From positions 62,001-126,000 of the forward strand of contig NZ_BSTQ01000022.1 in the NCBI RefSeq assembly GCF_030269605.1: a stretch of 64,000 bases of DNA, given 5' to 3'. A program made the position numbers and the translations under genes. Positions 1 through 7,772 of the stretch are shown here, in pieces. Under the pieces are notes generated by a model. That model did not search any database, was not told the origin of the DNA, and worked only from the letters and a program-made list of their open reading frames with translations. The stretch comes from Lentzea sp. NBRC 105346 (lineage in GTDB: Bacteria > Actinomycetota > Actinomycetes > Mycobacteriales > Pseudonocardiaceae). The number at the start of each line of letters is the position of its first letter. Positions within the stretch are counted from its first letter, which is position 1.

Positions 1-213
1 CTCGACGGGCAGGCCGCGCAGCACCAGATGACCGTCCTGGCTGCCGTGCGCGTTGAAGTCGTCGAGTGCCCGAGCGATCTCGGCGGGCAACTGGTCGGCC
101 GCGGCCTTCGCGATGTGCAGGAACCCGTGCAGGTCGGCGCGCGGCACCTGGGGCAGCTGCCGGGCCAGCGTGCGCAGTTGCGCCGAGTACGCGGTGCAGT
201 CGAGGACGGTCAT
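1..213 (-). CDS. cas: Clavaminate synthase (partial, N-terminal 71 residues)
   Basis: This is the 5' end of a gene running off the left edge. The translation begins MTVLDCTAYSAQLRTLAR and contains ALDDFNAHGSQDGHLVLRGL, closely resembling the N-terminus of clavaminate synthase. That enzyme is the 2OG-Fe(II) oxygenase that hydroxylates deoxyguanidinoproclavaminate and then cyclises and desaturates proclavaminate to clavaminate. The iron-binding triad lies outside the window. The ATG overlaps the pah stop by 4 nt (ATGA), and AAAGGA precedes it. It is the fourth gene of the ceaS-bls-pah-cas operon, which supports the identity beyond sequence likeness. It could be of either the clavulanate or the clavam paralogue type. 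Confidence 0.9.
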   Translation of the reverse strand, partial: MTVLDCTAYSAQLRTLARQLPQVPRADLHGFLHIAKAAADQLPAEIARALDDFNAHGSQDGHLVLRGLPVE

Positions 214-1160
214 GACGGCTTCCTTTCCGATGCACGGGATCGTGCGTACTGGTAGAGCAGCTCGGCACCGATCTCGGTGGCGAGGATCGAGGTGATGCCG
301 CCGTGGTCGTAGAGCGGCGAGACCTCCATGACGTCGAACCCGGTGAGCCGCAGGTCGCCGGTCGCGCGCAGCAACGCCAGCAGCTCGCGGGACGACAGCC
401 CGCCGGGAGCGGGGGTTCCGGTGCCCGGCGCGAACGCCGGATCCACCACGTCGATGTCGACCGACACGTACAACGGCGCGTCACCGACGGTTTCGCGGAC
501 GAACCGGGTGCAGTCCGCGATGCCGAGCTGGGTGAACTCGTCGGCGGTGACGATGTGCACGCCGTTGTCGCGGGCGTAGTCGAGCGAGTCGGGCCGCGGG
601 TTGTGGCCGCGGATGCCGAGCTGCACCATCCGCCGTGGGTCGACCAGCTTCTCCTCGATGGCGTGCCGGAACGGCGTGCCGTGGTGGTACTCCCCGCCGT
701 AGAACGCGGGATTGGTGTCGGAGTGCGCGTCGAGATGCAACACCGCCAGCGGGCCGTGTTTTCCCGCGGTGGCGCGCAATGCCGCCAGCGTCATGGAGTG
801 GTCACCGCCGAGCATGAGGAACGCGGCGTTGTCCCGCAGCAGCACCTCGAGCCGGCGTTGCGCGGTCTCCATGGCGACGTTCATGTTGAACGGCGTCAGG
901 TCGATATCGCCCGCGTCCGCACAGCGGATCAGGTCGAACGTGCCGGGCCCGCGGTCGATGCCCACGCCGTGGATGAGCCCCGACTCGGCCCGGATCGCTC
1001 GCGGACCGAAGCGGGCGCCCGGCCGGTAGCTGGCGCCCGAGTCGTAGGGCGCTCCGATGACGACGACGTCATAGCCGGACGGATCGGTGTCGTGCGGCAG
1101 ACGCATGAACGTGGGGATCTGCGCGTACCGGGGCGAGATCGTGGTGTCTACCCGTTCCAC
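210..1160 (-). CDS. pah: Proclavaminate amidinohydrolase
   Basis: This ureohydrolase-superfamily enzyme removes the guanidino group of guanidinoproclavaminate as urea, giving proclavaminate. It has 316 residues; the S. clavuligerus enzyme is of about the same length. Binuclear Mn motifs are visible: GGDHS, DAHSD and DIDVVDPAFAPG. The N-terminus, VERVDTTISPRYAQIPTF, matches known Pah starts. The GTG at 1160 is chosen because AAGGAG sits 6 nt upstream; a longer frame upstream lies inside bls. The gene is 11 nt downstream of bls and overlaps cas by 4 nt, so it is part of the clavam operon. I see no disrupted motif. Confidence 0.95.
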   Translation of the reverse strand: MERVDTTISPRYAQIPTFMRLPHDTDPSGYDVVVIGAPYDSGASYRPGARFGPRAIRAESGLIHGVGIDRGPGTFDLIRCADAGDIDLTPFNMNVAMETAQRRLEVLLRDNAAFLMLGGDHSMTLAALRATAGKHGPLAVLHLDAHSDTNPAFYGGEYHHGTPFRHAIEEKLVDPRRMVQLGIRGHNPRPDSLDYARDNGVHIVTADEFTQLGIADCTRFVRETVGDAPLYVSVDIDVVDPAFAPGTGTPAPGGLSSRELLALLRATGDLRLTGFDVMEVSPLYDHGGITSILATEIGAELLYQYARSRASERKPS

Positions 1161-1171
1161 CTGTGCTCCTT

Positions 1172-2686
1172 TCACGCCACCGGCTGGAAGTGGTTGCGGG
1201 CGACCTCGTCCACCACGGCCATGAGGTCGACCTCGTCCGGGTGCCTGCCCTCCGCGACGACCTGGCCGAACAGCTCGCGGACCACGAGGTGCTTGGCCTG
1301 GTGCACCCGGTCGGCCGGCAGACCGGCGCCGGTGAGCAGCGCGGTGAACCCGGTGGTCGTGCCGGAGCCCTCGTGCACGCCGAGCTTCGGCCGCAGCACC
1401 GTGGGCAGCGGCAACATGTCGCCCATCGCCGCGCGCAGCACCCACTTGTCCCGCCCGTAGCGGCGTTTCAGACCGGCCTCCAGCCCGGTGAGGGCGTCGA
1501 GCACCTCGCGGTCCCAGAACGGATGCGTGGACCAGTGGCCGCCGATCGCCGACAGCACCGGCGTCATCTCGTTGAGCCCGTCGAACGTGGCCATGTCGCG
1601 CGCGACCGCGGTGTCCAGCTCCGGCAGCCGGTCCTCGCGGTGCATGCCGCCCAGCGGGATGTCCGCGCCGTAGCCGGTCAGGATCCGCCTCCCCGGCCCG
1701 TTCAGGCCGAGGTAGAGCGTGGTCAACGGCAACAGGTACTCGATGATGTCGGGATCGGTGGACTCGGACGCCCAGATCGCGTGCGGCAGCCTGCGCAGAA
1801 GATCCTCCGTGGACACAGTCAGTTCACTGTGGACGGATCGCAGGTGTTCCGCGACAACGCGTGCCTCGGCGAACTCGTTGTTGTCCGTCGTGCCCATCGA
1901 CACGGTGTCGATCGGCCCGCGCACCGCCTGAGCGGCCAGCGCGGCGACACTGGAGGAGTCGATCCCGCCGGAGATCACCACCAGCGGCGTGCAGGAGCCG
2001 ATGCGTGACCGCACGGCGTGGTCGAGCGTCCTTCGCACGAGCTCGACCGCCTCGTCCTCTGGCAGGATCCGGCGCGACAGGGGCGGGGTCCACGTGCGGT
2101 GGACGGTCCCGGCGCCGGAACCGACGTCCAGTTCCAGCACCGAGCCCGCGGGAACCTGGCGGATGCCGGGCAGGGCGTGGATCTGGCGCCCGAGTGCCGG
2201 CATCGGATGCCGGGTGGTCACCGTGATGGCCTTGGCCTCGGTCGCCGCGGTGATCCGGCCGCGCACGGCGTTGAGATACAGCGGCACCGAGCCGGCGTGG
2301 TCGGTGGCCAGCAGGGCGCGCCGGCCCAGGAGGCCGAACGCCGCGAAACGTCCGTTGAGCAGCCGGAACGCGTGGACGCCGTACAGCTCGACGAGCGCGA
2401 GGACGAGTCCCGCGTCGGTGTCCGGGATGTCGTCGCCGGGCAGCAACGACCGCAGCTGGTCGCCGTTGTGGAGCTCTCCGGCGAGGACCAGCGTCGCGCC
2501 GCGCCGGCGGGCGACGGCGCCTTGAGGTGTTCCCGAGTGGACCAGCGTGGCGCACAGCCGCGTCCCGCTCGCGTTGTCCTCGACCTCGGTCAGCGCGCCG
2601 AGCGAGGCGAACATCGGGACGGGGTTGAAGACCGCGTCCGGTCCGGCGGACACCAGGAATCCCGTGGCGGGAGGCAGAGTGCTCAT
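1172..2686 (-). CDS. bls: Beta-lactam synthetase
   Basis: This ATP-dependent enzyme closes N2-(2-carboxyethyl)-arginine to the monocyclic beta-lactam deoxyguanidinoproclavaminate. It belongs to the asparagine-synthetase-B family and has 504 residues (about 513 in S. clavuligerus). The PPi-loop motif SGGIDS is at residues 239-244. The catalytic tyrosine region LTGYGADIPLGG is near 337-348, and the conserved lysine is in RPKLGVHEG (K434). The N-terminus lacks the catalytic Cys2 of glutamine-hydrolysing asparagine synthetases, as expected for BLS. The ATG is 1 nt after the ceaS stop, so the two are probably translationally coupled. The match across the whole length makes the assignment firm. Confidence 0.96.
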   Translation of the reverse strand: MSTLPPATGFLVSAGPDAVFNPVPMFASLGALTEVEDNASGTRLCATLVHSGTPQGAVARRRGATLVLAGELHNGDQLRSLLPGDDIPDTDAGLVLALVELYGVHAFRLLNGRFAAFGLLGRRALLATDHAGSVPLYLNAVRGRITAATEAKAITVTTRHPMPALGRQIHALPGIRQVPAGSVLELDVGSGAGTVHRTWTPPLSRRILPEDEAVELVRRTLDHAVRSRIGSCTPLVVISGGIDSSSVAALAAQAVRGPIDTVSMGTTDNNEFAEARVVAEHLRSVHSELTVSTEDLLRRLPHAIWASESTDPDIIEYLLPLTTLYLGLNGPGRRILTGYGADIPLGGMHREDRLPELDTAVARDMATFDGLNEMTPVLSAIGGHWSTHPFWDREVLDALTGLEAGLKRRYGRDKWVLRAAMGDMLPLPTVLRPKLGVHEGSGTTTGFTALLTGAGLPADRVHQAKHLVVRELFGQVVAEGRHPDEVDLMAVVDEVARNHFQPVA

Positions 2687-2687
2687 G

Positions 2688-4400
2688 TCAGACAGCCAGG
2701 GCGCCGAAGCCGCCGGTCTGGAAGTCGTACGTCACCGGCACCTCGATGAGGAACGGCCGGCCCAGGCCCACGCCCTTGCGCAGCGCGGCGAGCAGCTCCT
2801 CGCGGCTGGCGGCCTTCACCGCCTCGACGCCGTTGGCGCGGGCCAGTTCGGTGAAGTCGACACCGGTGAACTTCACCGCCGGCTGGTGCGAGCGCTTGTG
2901 GCCGAGGTTCTGGTAGAGCTCGATCAGCCCGTTGGTGTCGTTGTTGACGACCACCGTGACGATCGGCAGGTTCAGCCGCGCGATGGTCTCCAGGTCGGCG
3001 CTGTTGGAGTGGAACCCGCCGTCGCCCGCGATCAGGAACGTCGGCTGACCCGGACGCGCCAGCTGGGCGCCGATCGCGGCGGGGATGCCGTAGCCGAAGC
3101 TGGAGCAGCCCGCCGAGGTGAGGAACCCGAACGGCTGGTCGGCGCGCGCGAACAGCACGCCGTAGTGCCGGAAGAACCCGATGTCGGACACGATCGTGCC
3201 CTCGCCGTCCTCCGCGCTCTCGCTCATCACGGTGTTCATCGCGTCCATGACCTGGTGGACCCGCATGCCGTCGGCGTAGGTCTCGGGGTCGGCCAGGAAC
3301 TCGGCGATCCGGTCCCGCAACGCCGAGATGTCGTGCGGCGTCTTGGCGGACACGTCTGTGCTGGCGGCGTCCAGATACTCCACAAAGGACAGCACGTCGG
3401 CGACCACGTCCACGTCCGGCTGGTAGACCCGCGGGATCGGGTTGACCGTCGGCGAGACGCGGACGGTCTTCTTCTCGATGCCGCGCTGCCACATCGACGG
3501 CCGGAGGTCCTCGGCGTAGTCGTAGCCGAGCGTCAGGATGAGGTCCACCGAGCCGAACATCGTCTCCAGGGCGGGGAACGACAGGATGCCGTCCATGTAG
3601 CCGGTGACCGCGCCGTAGTTCAGCTCGTGCCCGTGCGGCAGCACCCCCTTGGCGATGTAGGTGGTGATCACCGGGATCCGCAGCCGCTCGGCCAGGGCGC
3701 GGATCGCGGGCACGGCACCGGAGCGGATCGCCGACGCGCCGACCACGAGCACGGGGTGCTCGGCCCCGCGCAGCAGTTCCGCGGCCTGTGCGGCGGCGTC
3801 CTCCCAGTCCTTCGCCACCGCGCCGATCGGCCGCTCCGGGGTCCTGGCCGGCGGGTGCTGCAGCGAGGGGTCGACGTCGGCGCCGAGGAGGTCCACCGGC
3901 AGCGACAGGAAGCTCGGCCCGACCGGCTCGGTCATCGCGGCGCCGATCGCGGAGTCCACCAGGTCGGTGATCTCGTTGGGACGCTGCAGTTCCGCCGCGT
4001 ACTTGGTCATCGGGCGCATCACCGCGACCGAGTCGAGGCACTGGTGGGTGTCGTTGGGGAAGATGTCGTGCGACTCGGACTGCGCGGCCAGCGCGATCAC
4101 CGGGGAACGGTCCAAAATGGACGTCGCGACGCCGGTCGACAGGTTCGTCATGCCGGGGCCGAGGGTGGCCCAGCAGGCCTGCGGCTTGCCGGTGATCCGG
4201 GCCAGGACGTCGGCCGCCACACCGGCGGTGAACTCGTGCCGCGTGAGCACGAAGTCGAGACCCGGTACCTCGTCGAACAGGATCGACGCGGCTTCCCGTC
4301 CCACCACACCGAAGACGGTCTCGATACCGTGATCACGCAGGCGCTGGAGCAGAGCACGGGCGGTGGAGTTGGCGCTGGGGGTGCTGGACACTCGCGACAT
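2688..4400 (-). CDS. ceaS: N2-(2-carboxyethyl)arginine synthase
   Basis: This thiamine-diphosphate enzyme makes the first committed step of clavam biosynthesis, joining D-glyceraldehyde-3-phosphate to L-arginine. It has 570 residues. The ThDP-activating glutamate is in LTRHEFTAGVAADVLA, and the cofactor/Mg motif is IAGDGGFHSNSADLE followed by NND. Signature stretches QSESHDIFPNDTHQCLDS and DLRPSMWQ are CeaS-like rather than acetolactate-synthase-like. The start at 4400 (MSRVSSTPS) matches known CeaS N-termini and has GAGGGAGA upstream; an extension to 4520 would run into the terminator hairpin. It is the first gene of the operon, with its promoter probably in 4401-4510. Confidence 0.96.
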   Translation of the reverse strand: MSRVSSTPSANSTARALLQRLRDHGIETVFGVVGREAASILFDEVPGLDFVLTRHEFTAGVAADVLARITGKPQACWATLGPGMTNLSTGVATSILDRSPVIALAAQSESHDIFPNDTHQCLDSVAVMRPMTKYAAELQRPNEITDLVDSAIGAAMTEPVGPSFLSLPVDLLGADVDPSLQHPPARTPERPIGAVAKDWEDAAAQAAELLRGAEHPVLVVGASAIRSGAVPAIRALAERLRIPVITTYIAKGVLPHGHELNYGAVTGYMDGILSFPALETMFGSVDLILTLGYDYAEDLRPSMWQRGIEKKTVRVSPTVNPIPRVYQPDVDVVADVLSFVEYLDAASTDVSAKTPHDISALRDRIAEFLADPETYADGMRVHQVMDAMNTVMSESAEDGEGTIVSDIGFFRHYGVLFARADQPFGFLTSAGCSSFGYGIPAAIGAQLARPGQPTFLIAGDGGFHSNSADLETIARLNLPIVTVVVNNDTNGLIELYQNLGHKRSHQPAVKFTGVDFTELARANGVEAVKAASREELLAALRKGVGLGRPFLIEVPVTYDFQTGGFGALAV

Positions 4401-4474
4401 GACGGTCTCCCTCGGCTCAATGGCTTCCCGGTCCGACTGTGCGCCGGGCCACTTGCGACGGGACTGACGGATTC

Positions 4475-4503
4475 CTTGTGACACAACACAAGCCGTGCAC
4501 AAG
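4475..4503 (-). promoter_or_regulatory. Candidate SARP-binding direct repeats upstream of ceaS
   Basis: Read on the minus strand, CTTGTG occurs at 4503-4498 and again at 4492-4487, exactly 11 bp apart. TTGTGT and a CACAAG inverted copy (4480-4475) follow. SARP regulators typically bind short direct repeats spaced 11 bp, and a SARP gene lies just upstream. The site is about 75 bp before the ceaS start. The function is inferred from spacing and context only. Confidence 0.5.
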
Positions 4504-4518
4504 GTGGGCCGGCATGAC

Positions 4519-4555
4519 AAACGCCCGACAGGTCTGGCAGACCTGCCGGGCGTTT
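4519..4555 (-). terminator. Hairpin between the AKR gene and ceaS
   Basis: The 16-nt arms AAACGCCCGACAGGTC (4519-4534) and GACCTGCCGGGCGTTT (4540-4555) pair with one G-T wobble around a 5-nt loop. The hairpin lies 10 nt past the stop of the aldo/keto reductase and upstream of the ceaS promoter. It would separate the SARP-AKR transcript from the clavam operon. No U-run follows on the minus strand. Confidence 0.7.
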
Positions 4556-4565
4556 CGCGAGTGCG

Positions 4566-5561
4566 TCAGTTGCCTACAAGCTCCATAAGAAACGGTGCGT
4601 AGCGTTCGCCGTACACGTCACCGGGCGCGACCGCCGCCTCGATCTCCGCCAGCTCGGCGGGGGAGAGCTCCACCAGTGCGGCGGCCAGGTTCTCCGCCAG
4701 ATGGTCCCGCCGGGCGGTGCCGGGAATCGGGACCACGTCGTCACCCTGGTGGTGCACCCAGGCGAGGGCAAGCTGAGCGAGGGTGAGCCCGTGCCGCCGC
4801 GCGGGGGGCCGCAGCCGCTCGAGGATCGCGAGGTTGCGCGGCAGGTTGTCCGCGGAGAACCGGGGCAGGGTGTGCCGGAAGTCCTCGGGCCGGCCGGGGT
4901 CGGCGACCTGCCCGGCCAGGAAACCGCGGCCCAGCGGGCAGCAGGCGACGATGCCGATCCCGAGCTCACGGCACGTGCCCACGATGTCGGTCTCGATGTC
5001 CCGGCTCCACAACGACCATTCGCTCTGCACCGCGGTCACCGGGAAAACACTGTGGGCCCGGCGAATGGTGTCCGCACCGACCTCGGCCAGGCACACGTGC
5101 CGCACCTTGCCCGCGGCGACGAGCTCGCCCAGCGCCCCCATCGTTTCGGCCACGTCCTCGCCGGGAGCGAACCAGTGCTTGGTGTACAGGTCGATGTGGT
5201 CGATACCCAGCCTGCGCAGGGACTCGTCGCACTGCCGGCGCAGATAGTCCCGGTCCCCGCGCACACCGAGGAACTCGCCGGTGTGCGAGCGTTCCAGGCC
5301 CGCCTTGGTCGCGATCAGCACCTCGTCGCGCCGCCCGGCGACGGCCGTGCCGAGCACCCACTCGCCCTCGCCCGGCAGCAGGCCCTGGATGTCGGCCGTG
5401 TCGAGCATCGCGACACCGCGGTCGATCGCCTCGTGGACGGTGGCGATCGCCTCGGCCCGGTCGGACGCACCGTAGAAGGAGCTCATGCTCAGGCAGCCGA
5501 GGCCTTGCGCCGCAACGGTCAGTGGGCCGAGCCGGCGAGTGGGGAGGTCAGCAAGGGGCAC
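4566..5561 (-). CDS. Aldo/keto reductase, catalytic Tyr replaced by Gln
   Basis: This 331-residue AKR-family protein would fold as a TIM barrel binding NADPH. The usual DTADxYG motif reads DTADIQG (D54, Q59), so the proton-donating tyrosine is glutamine. The lysine (ATKAG, K86) and histidine (LYTKH, H129) are kept. The GTG start at 5561 has GGAGG 6 nt upstream and overlaps the SARP stop by 14 nt, so the two genes are co-translated. In S. clavuligerus an AKR (Cvm1) is needed for 5S clavams. Position beside ceaS suggests a similar role, but the lost Tyr means ordinary reductase activity is uncertain. It is not the SDR-type clavaldehyde dehydrogenase. Confidence 0.8.
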   Translation of the reverse strand: MPLADLPTRRLGPLTVAAQGLGCLSMSSFYGASDRAEAIATVHEAIDRGVAMLDTADIQGLLPGEGEWVLGTAVAGRRDEVLIATKAGLERSHTGEFLGVRGDRDYLRRQCDESLRRLGIDHIDLYTKHWFAPGEDVAETMGALGELVAAGKVRHVCLAEVGADTIRRAHSVFPVTAVQSEWSLWSRDIETDIVGTCRELGIGIVACCPLGRGFLAGQVADPGRPEDFRHTLPRFSADNLPRNLAILERLRPPARRHGLTLAQLALAWVHHQGDDVVPIPGTARRDHLAENLAAALVELSPAELAEIEAAVAPGDVYGERYAPFLMELVGN

Positions 5562-7473
5562 GGTTGACCTCCATCGCGTCGATCTCGTGCCGGATCACGT
5601 CCCGCACCAGCGGATGTGCCACGCGGACGCGGCGCGGAACACCCCGGCTCATCCGCAGCAGCCCGCTCTGCGCAGCGACCCGGATCGTCTCGTCGGAAAC
5701 GGTGAGGTCCGCGGGCGGAACGCCGTCGTCGGCCGTGGAGCACACGTCGAGCGCGAGCCTGACCTCCGGCGGCACCGAGGACAGCCGTTCCAGGATTACG
5801 TCGTGCAGCCCGCTGGGCACGAACGTCCGCACCTCCTCGGCCCCCGCGCCGGCGGGCAGGTTGCGCACGAGGTCGAGCACGAAATACGGGTTGCCGAGGG
5901 TGCGTTCGTACAGCGCCGCGCCCACCTCGGCCGTGATCGTGCCACCTCCGGCCGCGCTGACCAGCTCGGCGGTGGCCGTTCGGTCGAGGCCGGTGAGCCG
6001 GATCGCCTCGACGACCGGCTGCTGTTCCAGGACCGCGAGGGTGACGCGCAGGTCGGCGTCGTAGGCGATCCGGAACGTGCGGAAGGTCGTGATCAGCAGC
6101 ACCTTGGCCCCGGCGAGCTGCCGGGCGACGAACCGGAGCATCGCGAGCGAGCACCGGTCCGCCCACTGGAAGTCCTCCAGCGCGATCACCAGCGGCCGAT
6201 CGGCGAAGTGGCACAGTGCCCGGCTGATCGCCTCGTGCACCTCGAACGCCGTGGGTGCGGTGTGCGTGGTGTCCAGGTCGGGACCGGGCCGCAGTTCGGG
6301 CAACAGGAACGCGAGCGTCGCACGGACGTCCGTGGGCAGCCGCCGCATCGCGTCCGGCCGCAGGGTGGCGAGCTGCCGGAGCACCTGCGTCCACGGCCAG
6401 TACGCGGGCATGCCGTCCGCCTGCGGGCAGTACACCGACACGAGGTCGGCGCCGTCCTGGCTGTCGGCCCGGCAGTCCTTGCGCAGCTCCTCGACGAGCC
6501 ACGTCTTGCCCACCCCGGCCTCACCGGTCACCAGCGCGATCCGGCCCTCACCGCCGCGCGCGGTGTCCAGCAGGTCGTTGAGCCGGCGCAGCTCGGTCTC
6601 CCGGCCGTGCCGCGGGTCGTGGTCCGGGACGACGCTCAGCCTGGGGGACCGCGGACTGGGCACCCTCGGCCGGTTGGCGTCCGGCCGGAGCGCCGGGTCG
6701 TGCCGGATGATCTGGGCGTGCACGCGTTGCAGGTCGGGCCCGACGTCGGCGCCGAGCTCGTCGGCCAGCAGCCGGCGCGTCCGGTCGAACGTGTGCAGCG
6801 CGTCGGCCTGCCGACCGGCCCGGTATTGGGCCCGCATCAGCAGTCCCACCAGCCGTTCCCGCGTCGGGTTGCGCGCGCTCTCGTACTCCAGGGTGGGCAG
6901 CACCTCGTGGTCGCGGTCCAGAGCGAACGCCGTGGCGGCCAGCTGTTCGACCGCGGTGAGGCGCACGCGCTCGAGCCGGACGACCTCCTGCCGGACGAAC
7001 TCGTAGTCGGTGAGGTCCTCGTACGGCGGCGCGGTCCACATGGCGAGCGCCGAGGTCAGCAACGAGAACGCCTCGTCATGGGGCGCCGTGAGCCCCTGCT
7101 CGACCAGCCGCTCGAAGCGGGTCGCGTCGGTGTGCTCGGGCGGCACGACCAGCCGGTACCCCGGCGCGCGGTGGGAGAGCGAGACACCGGGGTGCGTCAG
7201 CAGCCCGCGCAGCCGGGACACGTACGACTGGAGCGTGGCGGTCGCGCACGCCGGCGGGGCGGTGCCCCAGATCCCTTCGATCAGCGCTGCGGTCGAGACG
7301 ATCTTGCCGGCGTTGATGACCAGCATCGCGAGCACGGCCCGGCGGCGTGGAGGACCTAACTCGACGTCGCCGTCGGAGAACCTCGGTGTCAGCGGCCCGA
7401 ACACCGAAATGTGCGCCGCGTCGTGAATTCCGAATGTCGTCCCGTCTATGACTCGAACCGCGTTGCTGCGCAT
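5548..7473 (-). CDS. SARP-family transcriptional activator with ATPase domain
   Basis: This 641-residue regulator has an N-terminal winged helix (about 25-110) and a bacterial transcriptional activation domain (about 115-260). An AAA/NB-ARC-like ATPase follows, with Walker A GEAGVGKT (317-324) and Walker B LVIALED (about 428-434). It lacks the long TPR tail of AfsR. Large SARPs of this kind activate secondary-metabolite clusters, and the clavam cluster of S. clavuligerus carries one (Cvm7P). AAGGG lies upstream of the ATG at 7473. It overlaps the AKR gene and sits next to ceaS, so it is the likely activator of the clavam operon. The target is inferred. Confidence 0.88.
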   Translation of the reverse strand: MRSNAVRVIDGTTFGIHDAAHISVFGPLTPRFSDGDVELGPPRRRAVLAMLVINAGKIVSTAALIEGIWGTAPPACATATLQSYVSRLRGLLTHPGVSLSHRAPGYRLVVPPEHTDATRFERLVEQGLTAPHDEAFSLLTSALAMWTAPPYEDLTDYEFVRQEVVRLERVRLTAVEQLAATAFALDRDHEVLPTLEYESARNPTRERLVGLLMRAQYRAGRQADALHTFDRTRRLLADELGADVGPDLQRVHAQIIRHDPALRPDANRPRVPSPRSPRLSVVPDHDPRHGRETELRRLNDLLDTARGGEGRIALVTGEAGVGKTWLVEELRKDCRADSQDGADLVSVYCPQADGMPAYWPWTQVLRQLATLRPDAMRRLPTDVRATLAFLLPELRPGPDLDTTHTAPTAFEVHEAISRALCHFADRPLVIALEDFQWADRCSLAMLRFVARQLAGAKVLLITTFRTFRIAYDADLRVTLAVLEQQPVVEAIRLTGLDRTATAELVSAAGGGTITAEVGAALYERTLGNPYFVLDLVRNLPAGAGAEEVRTFVPSGLHDVILERLSSVPPEVRLALDVCSTADDGVPPADLTVSDETIRVAAQSGLLRMSRGVPRRVRVAHPLVRDVIRHEIDAMEVNRAPC

Positions 7474-7772
7474 GTGAACCCTTCGTTCGCCGGATTCGCC
7501 CGCGGGTATTTCCGCAGCGCCGACGCGAAAAACGCCGTCAATCGATCTCTAATTCGAGAATTGAATCGAGTATTGCACGGGCGATGTGGGGTGTCCATTG
7601 GGGTGTTCCCTATGAGTGATGCTCGGTTACCGCTCCGTGGAATCGCCCCAGACGACCCGCATACGCCACGATTTTCGTAACGTTATGCGAGTCGTCGGAG
7701 GTGTTCCCAGGCGTTCCCGGTTGGACGGTTCCCGGTCCGTGTCCAGGCGAAACGCGCTCTTTCGGTGAACTG
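7474..7772. other. Intergenic region upstream of the SARP gene
   Basis: About 300 bp between the SARP start and the helR stop, both on the minus strand. It is less G+C rich than its surroundings around 7540-7575. That stretch carries two TCGAG copies (7554-7558 and 7566-7570) in an AATTCGAGAATT context. This could be the SARP promoter with an autoregulatory site, but the spacing is 12 bp, not the usual 11. No gene or clear terminator is seen. Confidence 0.4.

Noticed and set aside
4566..5561. AKR as clavaldehyde reductase/dehydrogenase of the clavulanate pathway
   Set aside because: The known last-step enzyme is a short-chain dehydrogenase; this protein has the AKR barrel motifs instead.
5485..7359. 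Long open frame opposite the SARP gene
   Set aside because: Same reason: compositional shadow of a gene with clear domains.
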